From Earliella scabrosa (Eukaryota > Basidiomycota > Agaricomycetes > Polyporales > Polyporaceae): a stretch of DNA of 64,000 nt. Within the stretch, counting starts at the first letter, position 1. Every line of letters starts with the position of its first letter. Below, one piece after another: positions 56,844 through 64,000 of the stretch. A program made the position numbers and the translations under genes. The notes below the pieces were generated by a model. That model ran no database searches. It had not been told where the DNA came from and was given only the letters and a program-made list of their open reading frames with translations. Location: assembly GCA_022605405.1 (NCBI GenBank), contig JABYQQ010000016.1:62001-126000 (forward strand). The letters are read 5' to 3'.

Positions 56844-58193
56844 ATGACCGAGGTCAAGATCTTCCTCACCTTCCAGATCGCAGGAGGCATCGGCCTCCTC
56901 GCCGTCCTCCTCACCGCTGTCTTCTCCTCCAAGGTCTACCGCCACTTTACGTGGCTCAACTTCTGCATCACCTGGCTCATCTACTGCATCTCGTACATCC
57001 TCCTGTGAGTCTGTCATGCCCCTTGCTTCCCTCTCCGCAGCCCTCAACGTATGTCCAGTGCACTTGCCGGACAGCAGACAAGACCCGAACCCCCAGACTA
57101 CCCGCTGTGTCTCGCGCAAGCATCGCTGATCTATGCCGCACCCGTCCTGTGAGTTTTCCTTGCTCCAGCCGTTGTCGGACAACCCAGAGGTTCATGTATG
57201 CGCGTGCGCAGGACCGCGATGTCGACCTTCTCGCTCGTGCTCCAGCTCTGGTTCACGCTCTCCAACGCGCTGCTGCCGCCCAAGATGGCCAAGCAGCGCG
57301 ACTGCTTCCGCAACGCCTACGTGAGTCTCTCTCGCTCCGTGACGGTTCCTAAGCCAGCACCCCTCGGAATCTTACCATCGCCTTCCCATCCCGTAGCTCC
57401 TGCTGGCGCCATATGTGGTCTGGCTCGGGTTCATCATCGCCATGCTCGTGGTGCGTGCCGTTCCAAACGTCCCGAAGCGTACACCCTCTCACATTACCTC
57501 GGACACAACTGCAGATTGGGACGCAGAGGCCGGAGACTGTCCGCCGCGCAGGCGCCTTCGTCTACTGCACGATCAAGGGCGGTAAGCCGTGAGTCGCATA
57601 TCCTGCCCTCCTCGAGTCTGGAGCAGCACTCGCTGACCCGCTTCTGTCCGTGTCGTGCGCAGGGGAAACATCACGGCCCTCGTCACCGCAGCGATCCTCG
57701 TCATCATGGTCGGGCTCAATCGTACGTCCCTACCCTTTTCCGCACATCCACGCAGCACTGAACGCACCCCCCCCCTTCTCCTCTCCTCGCGCAGTGTACA
57801 TCGGCTCGGTGCTGTACAAGAACTGGCGCGCGCTGCGCGGGTCGGACCGCCCGGGCGCGATCCCGCTCTCGCTCATCGTGCGCGTCGCGATCTTCAGCTT
57901 CGTGTGCCTTGTGGGCATCGGCTGCACGATGGTCTTCCTCTCGAACGTGTCCTACTTTGCGGGGAACATCATCATTTCGCTGAGTGCGTCCCTCTCCCTC
58001 CCTGCCCTTCTCGTGTCGCGCGACCGCATGAGGTTTTGCTGACCCGGTCGACCTTGTGTATAGTGCCGTTGATCGCGTTCCTCGTGTTTGGAACCCAACA
58101 GGTGAGTATATGCCCATTGATGTGAGTTTATCTGCGCTGATTATCGCGCGCTCGCAGGACATATTGAACGTATGGTTCTTCTGGCGGCGCTGA
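56844..58193 (+). CDS. Fungal seven-transmembrane protein
   Basis: A GPCR-like membrane protein; 269 residues from the Met used here, in nine exons (56844-57004, 57059-57148, 57212-57320, 57397-57450, 57515-57588, 57663-57721, 57795-57983, 58064-58101, 58158-58193), all in phase. Seven hydrophobic segments are visible: IFLTFQIAGGIGLLAVLLTA, LNFCITWLIYCISYIL, STFSLVLQLWFTL, LLLAPYVVWLGFIIAMLV, ITALVTAAILVIMVGL, VRVAIFSFVCLVGIGCTMVF and IIISLMPLIAFLVFG. A cytosolic-type KNWRALRGSDRPG loop lies between the fifth and sixth. Motifs GQQTRPEPPDYPLCLAQASL and VFGTQQDI recur in uncharacterised basidiomycete 7TM proteins. The ligand is unknown. An upstream coding exon is likely, since the frame is open to an acceptor at 56819. 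Confidence 0.78.
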
Positions 58194-59099
58194 GAGCATC
58201 GCGAGCTCCCCCCTTTCTATTTTATTATTCTACCCCGAGCTCTGCCCCAGCCCGGACTTGTTTGTACCTAGCTTAACCTTTCTCCACCCCTCGTCTCCTC
58301 ACCTCCCGCGCACCCCCTCCCCTCCAATGCACCCTCTTTGATCCCGCTCTCCGTGTTCGTGTCCATATTTATTGCGCCTCGCGCTGCACCCTCCACTTTT
58401 TCTTTTTCGTGTTCTGTTTCGCTGTCCGTCGAGAAGGAAGGCTTGTGTGTACGATAGCCGGAGCTACGTCCGCGACCGGCGCGCTGCTGCGATTGACTCG
58501 CGCGGCGCGCGGCGGGAGGAGGGACACGACCAATGACATTGAGATGACACGACGTGACGATGACAGGGTGCCCGCCGTTCTGATGCATGGTGTTTGGTAT
58601 AGGCCAGGGGGAGCGGTCTTGTCGAGGTGAGTGTTGTGCTCTCTTCCTGGCCATGGCGGTTGTTCTTTTGGCTGACCGGTTGGCTTCAGCATGTTTGCTT
58701 CGCCGCGTCAACGTCTGAGTAAGACGGAGGACTTATGAGTCGAGTGATCCTCCTTCTCAAGAGGCAAAGGCAGGTTCATGGCGTCGCTGCTAACCTCAGC
58801 ACCCCATCCCTCAGCTCTCGCAAGTGGCTTGCGCGATGCCGTTCGTCAATGTATGTACATGATCCTCGACTTGTGAGCTGTCTCCTTCTTCTGATGCTTC
58901 GAACTCCCGTCCATTGCTTTTACATTAGGTGGTGAGGTGTCCTGCGACTACTGCCATTACACTCGTCGCGTAAGCGCACGACTCTGGTGCGAATTACTTC
59001 TATGAGTCTATGGTATGTGTGACCGAGCTCGCTCCCTCAGCGAACAACAACAGCTCGTCGATCGTCGTCCATTCTCCCGCTCGCCTCTCGCGCCCCCAA
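58194..59099. other. Intergenic, convergent gene ends
   Basis: No supported gene is seen. It holds the 3' flanks of the 7TM gene and of the next, convergent gene. Confidence 0.45.
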
Positions 59100-59537
59100 C
59101 TAGTGCTTCCTGCTCATACTATGCACCGGCGTCGCCCAGCCTCCCCCGAACCCGATCTTCGACGCCAGCGCGCCGAACGCGCCCTCGGCGTCCCTCGTGG
59201 CGTGTGACGCACCCTCTCTTGCGTCCTCCGACTCCGGCTCTGGCGTACGCGCGCGCGACTCCTTCTCCTGCTTCTTCTGCTTCGGTTTCTTCGTCGGCGC
59301 GGCCTGGACCGGGACGGGCGCGGACGTCACGGGCCCCCAGCCGTACTGCGACGAGAGCGCGCTGAACGCGGCGGAGTAGTCTTTCTGCGCCGGCATTGAT
59401 GACGATGGTGATGATGATGACGAGGATGCGGAGGGGGATGGACGAAGGGGCGCGCTCGAGGACATGCTCGTTGTGGTGGTCACGGAGACCAGGGAGGGCG
59501 TGGAGGGGTAGAGTGATGAGGTGCGGTGTGACGGCAT
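59100..59537 (-). CDS. Short conserved-looking hypothetical protein
   Basis: A single-exon protein of 145 residues with clear coding character. A Ser/Thr/Pro-rich N-terminus is followed by QKDYSAAFSALSSQYGWG. A Lys/Glu-rich linker (TKKPKQKKQEKESRARTPE) leads to AFGALASKIGFGGGWATP, which echoes the first motif as an A-F-x-A-L-x-S-x-x-G unit. The two similar units separated by a charged linker suggest an internal duplication. No enzyme or membrane motif is seen. The function is unknown. Confidence 0.6.
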   Translation of the reverse strand: MPSHRTSSLYPSTPSLVSVTTTTSMSSSAPLRPSPSASSSSSSPSSSMPAQKDYSAAFSALSSQYGWGPVTSAPVPVQAAPTKKPKQKKQEKESRARTPEPESEDAREGASHATRDAEGAFGALASKIGFGGGWATPVHSMSRKH

Positions 59538-60322
59538 TGTGGTGGGTGTGGTATGCGTCGGTTGATTCTCTTTTAGGTGATGCAGTGGTGCGGTAGGTGG
59601 TGGTAGTGCGACTGGTGGTATGACCGTGGATGTAGCGATCTGCTGAGAGGGCGCTGGCCTTTATACGACTCATACGAGTACCTGGGTACAGGGTGGCGCA
59701 GCCCGCGAACTCGAGCTCGCAGCGTGCGCAGCGTCAATTCGTTCCGTCTGACTCGAGACGTGCAGCTGTGCAGTTTGCAGCTTCGACTCTCCTTGATCCC
59801 GTCCTCATCGGCGTGCGGGCGGTGCCCGAAGCGCGTTCGTAACTGTCCTGCGAAGGCGTCTGACCAAGGCCTTCCTTCCAGGGCCACCCATGGCCAATCC
59901 GTGTGCCCGGGGAAGAGTCATTTCGTCATGATGATCCGGGGAGCTGCGCTAGGCTGTAGAACTATTAGTACCAGGAGATGGAGTCACCGGTTGGATTCGA
60001 GCTCGCAGCGCAGCCTTGTGGCGTATCTGGAAAAACCATCGTGTTACGAATGTCGAACTTGGTTCTGAGGTGGAATATCACCGACATCAGCAGCACCCCC
60101 GTGCGGCGTGCGGCCGCAGCACTGCAGGCGCGGGAGCTTGTTTTGTCTCCGGGCGCGCAGTGCGCTGCAGGGCAGCACTTTTGACGATCTAAGCTACGCA
60201 TTGCGCAATGCGCGTGCAGATCCCGGAGTAAGGTAGGTTGGTCACTTCAGCCGTGCTTCGATCCGGCTGTGTCGGAGCCGTGGTACTTATGGCACGCGCG
60301 CTCCGGCGGCTGAAGGAAACTT
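59538..60322. other. Intergenic
   Basis: The promoter of the preceding minus-strand gene (GT/TG-rich near 59520-59620) and flanking DNA. No gene is recognised. Confidence 0.4.
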
Positions 60323-62496
60323 TCAGCAAAAACCCAAATGGCTCATACTCGGCTCCGAGCGCCGGCGAGCGAGGCAATCGCTCCCAACTGGGGGCGAGCG
60401 CGCGCATTCGAGTGTTATCATTTTCCACTCGAGTATAATCGCGCAATCGGCCCGCGAGCCGATTGCAATCGCTGCGTGCGCGTGGGGCTCTCGCGGGCGA
60501 TTGCATCGCTCGTTTTCGAATGCACCCTTGCCAAGGGTCGTTCTCGTCGGGACGCTTGTCGATCGATGGGTCGCGCGGGCCACTGGACCAGGCTTTCTCA
60601 GGGTTTTCGGGGAACCCAGATGCACACACGTGAGAAATTCATGAAAATGAATATATTGGCGACGGAAGTCTGTATATAATACAGGAGAATGCTTGATACA
60701 GGGATAGGACGGAGAGCAAATGCGAATGAGGAAGCAGCGCGGGAGCGAGAAGAAGGAGCACGCGAGTGAGCGACAGGAAGCGACAGGCGAGCGAGAGTAT
60801 GCGGCGCGGGAGCGAGAGGAAGTAGTGTGCGAGCGAGAGGGAGTGGCGCGGGAGCGAGAGGACGTGCAGGCGAGCAAGAGATAATGGCAGGAGAGCAAGA
60901 GACAGCGGCAGGCGCACGAGAGACAGCAGTGCACGAGTGGGACGAAGCAGCAGGAAGGCCACCGTTGCCAGAGCGGGATATGATGGATGTCACCTGTAAG
61001 GCAGAAGGATGGTTAGTGCGTGCGCATGGGCGATGACCTAGGATCACCTGTCCTTGGAGTCGAGGCGCATGACAACTTGAAATCTGCCTGCGGGGCGGAG
61101 TCTGCATGAGGAGGCACATCGCACGGGTGAGAGACTTGATGTTACCGACCTGCGCGATCATGCCTGGCTCGACGGCCGGCACGGTAATAGCCTCGGATGG
61201 ACTCTGAGCAGCTGGGAGAGCATGATTGGGCTGTTGTCAGACCTACAGAAGACGACATACAACAGTGACGACGTACGAAGTTATTTTGCGCAAGTGCTGG
61301 ATACGTTTACGGCCACTGGAGCACGGTACAATGCTGCGCTCTCGCTCTGGGTGCATCGCGGGTGTTGCAGGGGAGCCTACAGGGGCGCATGGGGCTGGAA
61401 TAGCAGTCACGATGATGAGTGTACTCACAGTGCGGTCGGTGAAGAGGGCGAGAGTCCTCGTTGTCGTGACAGCTGCCACCATGCTGCGCTTCGTTTCGAC
61501 GGTGGTGATCTTCGAGTCGTATGTCGTCGCGAGTGTGGAGGAGGCAGTGCTAGATGACGGTCCTTGCTGCTGTAACGTCAGCCTTGCCCGTGAGATGGAG
61601 AAGGGGACTCGCGGACAGTGGAAGGTGAATATATGCGTGATATATGCGCATATATGCATATGACTGTGTGTGCACGGACTCACCGGCCACCGGACATGCT
61701 GGCCTGACTTACCAGGGTCCGGTATATGGTACTTGAGGCGAGTAGCGTAGCATTCTCTAGTGATGATGAGTGAGTGCGATACATTCGCACCACCATTCAA
61801 GCGGAGCGAGCTCGAGACGGGAGAGCCGGTGATGGTGGTGGTCTGAGAACAAGAGGGGCATTCGGCGTTGCAGGCCTCTTATAGGCGGCGGTTTGCCCAC
61901 GTCCTGGTTGACAGCAGACGAGCGAAGACGGGAGCGCTAAGGCCATGACATCATCCTGCGTGGGTCATGTGATCGTGTTCATACGTCTACGGTCTCGCGT
62001 CCTGCGCATGGAACGCAATAGCAACGCAAATTTAAGAAGTTCAGAAGTTAGAACTTGTACGGCAGACCTAAATATAGCAAGTAAGTACATCCTCATTCAT
62101 CTCTCGCCTCATCATGCCAAGTGGGCCGCATGCGGACGGTGAACATGACTTGGAGCAACGGCACCAATGAGCTGCCGGTGCACGATGATGAAGCTTACCC
62201 TTGTACATATTCTAAGTACATGTTCGGATTCGCATTCGAACCAGCCCCGTCACTGGGCGCAGGTAGTACTACAACCACAGCATGGTTCTATCGAGCATTG
62301 GACGGCCCTCAGCCCACCCCCTTCGCAAGCGGCAACGAGCGCACACGAGAGGCCGCGAGCGACAGTATCCGAATGGGGGCGATTGTAAATCACTCGCCCG
62401 ATCGTATTCGGTTGGACTGCGATTGCGAGCGCTCGCAAACTCCCGCGCGCGGCGGGGCGCTTCGCAATCGCGCGAGCGTTTCGGGACTTTGCTGAT
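60323..62496. mobile_element. Candidate hAT-like non-autonomous element
   Basis: The two ends form an imperfect inverted repeat: TCAGCAAAAACCCAAATGGC at the left, TCAGCAAAGTCCCGAAACGC on the opposite strand at the right. Within about 200 bp of each end, GCGATTG/CAATCGC heptamers recur (at least seven in total). Clustered subterminal repeats of this sort are typical of hAT-like elements. I could not find an exact 8-bp target duplication, and no transposase is recognised in the 2.2 kb between. The call is therefore tentative. Confidence 0.35.
60715..60945 (+). repeat. Purine-rich degenerate repeat
   Basis: A run of GCGGGAGCGAGAG-like units (consensus around 13-16 bp) inside the candidate element. 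On the reverse strand it yields misleading Leu/Ala/Arg/Ser-rich open frames. Confidence 0.6.
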
Positions 62497-63380
62497 GAAG
62501 TTGGAGTGACTCGAGTCACTGGTTGTCTCTGAGTCTCACCGGGCTGCCAGTGAACACCGCGTGTTTGCGCGTCTCGAACCGTGACGAGGCTGGTGGTCAT
62601 TGTGCCTGCCACTCTCACAGGTCTTCTGGCAGCACCTCGCGGTGTTTGCCCGGCGGGCGGTCGGGCCCGGTAGCCTGAGTACTACTTCGGCAAAGTTCAA
62701 ACCCTCTGTAGGTCGAATCGTGGCCTTGGGCGGCATTACACGGGGCGATACCGGTCTCAGGCGGAGACGAAATTAGCTGCCTATCATGCGTCTGCTCTCG
62801 GCGCCAGATCGTAGACTCGGACTCGGAATTCGAAGACGAGGAGGTAAGTACAACTTCTGGCTTCATCTAATCATGATACCTCCACTCACGGTGAAGTTTC
62901 ATCTACGACGATATCGATACCGACAGACGGACCTGCCCTCCACATCCGAGTCGCTTCAGTCCATCCCGCGAAAGCAAACCAGTCCGCTGCTTCCCCCAAC
63001 CGTTGATTGCACAGCCTCAGGTACGGGGTCCACGGCGACAGACTCTCGCGGAAGGCCGAAGTTAGGAAGTGTGGAGAGAGAGCATGAGAGGAAGTGGATG
63101 GATAGAGTGGGGTACACACGAGGCTCGCACTGTCTCCTGTGCACTTGCTGTCGTAACCGGTAGTTAACCACGACTCCCGCACTCCTGCAGGACACGGAAT
63201 CGCGCCTTCAACGACACATGAATCAATCTCGAAGGAGATAAGTGTGTCTAGAACGCATCGTTAATACAGCTTTAAATTTGCCTCACTGGCTACACCACGA
63301 ATACCCACAAGTCAACTTTGACCCTGTAACAGACCGTGATCGTTTGTTCAGCGCACTGCAATCCAGCCTGAATAGCGTGA
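62497..63380. other. Intergenic, no supported gene
   Basis: A minus-strand frame near 63000-62886 (ADWFAFAGWTEATRMWRAG) looks mildly protein-like, but it has no context and is not called. Confidence 0.35.
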
Positions 63381-64000
63381 TCAGAAAGATTCTCTGGGCG
63401 TTGCTATTGATCCTCCCCAATCCCACCCCAAAGGCCGCCACGTCGTGTCCTTCTCGACGACATATTCATGACCAACGTAGATCGCACCCTTGTACGTCAC
63501 CGGCCCTTCGACGCGCGCCCGCAGCGGGCGCACCAGCTCCTCCACCTCCTCCAGTGCGTCCTCCGTAAGCTCTCCCTGCTCAGGGGGACTGTGGCTATAC
63601 CGGTCGTGATGATTGCAAATCGCGACGTGGTACAACTCGAGCGTCTCCACCGGTCGGGCCCCGAGCACGGCGCGCACAGCGAGCGTCCGGTTCAGACAGG
63701 TGTGGAGGCTGCCGAGGTACTGGCGCAGGTACGTGTCGACGCCCGCAGGGTGATCGGTTCGGGGATGAAGTTGCTTGCGCTGTGATTGAGAGACGTACTG
63801 GGCGTATTCGCATCGAATCGTCCAGCCGATGGAGAGCCTGCGGAGGGAGGGACATGGGCAGGGCCAGGGGCTGCCGCCAGACCCTCCAGAGAGCAGCTGT
63901 AACTCGGGTCCATCAGCCCCCTGGTGCTCGTACTCGGAATTTGCATCGGGGCCAAGAGCGAGCGCACGAACAACACCACACTTAGACGGTTTATCTCCGC
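63381..64000 (-). CDS. C-terminus of an LRR/F-box-like protein, partial
   Basis: The minus-strand frame is open from the window edge to a stop at 63381, giving about 206 residues with no start inside. It contains CPSLRRLSIGWTIRCEYAQY, then LRQYLGSLHTCLNRTLAVRA, ETLELYHVAICNHHD and EVEELVRPLRARVEGPVT, ending SIATPRESF. The SLRRLSIGW and VETLELYHV segments resemble the LRR-like parts of Agaricomycete F-box proteins. It is not a member of the family described above, since the second-exon signature and the ESTL ending are absent. The F-box itself, if present, lies outside the window. Function is a guess; the open frame is firm. Confidence 0.5.
   Translation of the reverse strand, partial: GDKPSKCGVVRALALGPDANSEYEHQGADGPELQLLSGGSGGSPWPCPCPSLRRLSIGWTIRCEYAQYVSQSQRKQLHPRTDHPAGVDTYLRQYLGSLHTCLNRTLAVRAVLGARPVETLELYHVAICNHHDRYSHSPPEQGELTEDALEEVEELVRPLRARVEGPVTYKGAIYVGHEYVVEKDTTWRPLGWDWGGSIATPRESF

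Noticed and set aside
60598..61182. 194-codon minus-strand frame with Leu/Ala repeats
   Set aside because: It is produced by the GA-rich repeat on the other strand; not a membrane protein.

Overview
The window looks like chromosomal DNA of a filamentous basidiomycete, probably an Agaricomycete and perhaps Polyporales. It is GC-rich. Genes are cut by many GT-AG introns, mostly 50-80 nt, and lie on both strands. The gene families (a Zn2Cys6 regulator with XlnR-like spacing, an AreA-like GATA/DUF3295 protein, an SFP1-like split zinc finger, a small fungal 7TM protein and eS10) are fungal. The order-level guess is inference from gene families. I saw no tRNA, rRNA, CRISPR array or origin. All exon boundaries were read by eye and may be off by a base.

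Layout. From 2.3 to 16.7 kb there is a small unknown gene, then five members of one F-box family and a decayed sixth fragment beside a short inverted-repeat element. From 17.4 to 34.6 kb lie three single regulatory genes, all on the minus strand: a 15-exon Zn2Cys6 factor containing a 6-nt exon, an AreA-GATA-like/DUF3295 protein, and an SFP1-like zinc-finger protein. A 6.7-kb stretch without a convincing gene (25.8-32.5 kb) holds a tandem duplication with TATA boxes. From 36.2 to 48.3 kb three more F-box members flank a gene with an MLKL-like N-terminal region and a degenerate kinase-like domain; one of the three is broken by two frameshifts. From 48.9 to 59.5 kb is a block of ordinary genes: an LRR protein, ribosomal eS10, a membrane protein, a 7TM protein and a short conserved-looking protein. 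The right end has a candidate terminal-inverted-repeat element and the C-terminus of another LRR-like gene that runs off the window.

How the genes relate. The eight full-length F-box copies share one architecture: F-box at the extreme N-terminus, LRR-like middle, a phase-0 intron after a W-V pair, a conserved second exon, and a last exon coding only about five to nine residues. At least five also share an upstream 11-bp motif, GGTGGCTGTGC. Birth (tandem and inverted copies) and decay (start-codon loss, frameshifts, a 3' relic) are visible side by side. F-box proteins normally act as substrate adaptors of SCF ubiquitin ligases. A rapidly turning-over adaptor family around a possible cell-death-type gene suggests, but does not show, a recognition or self-defence role.
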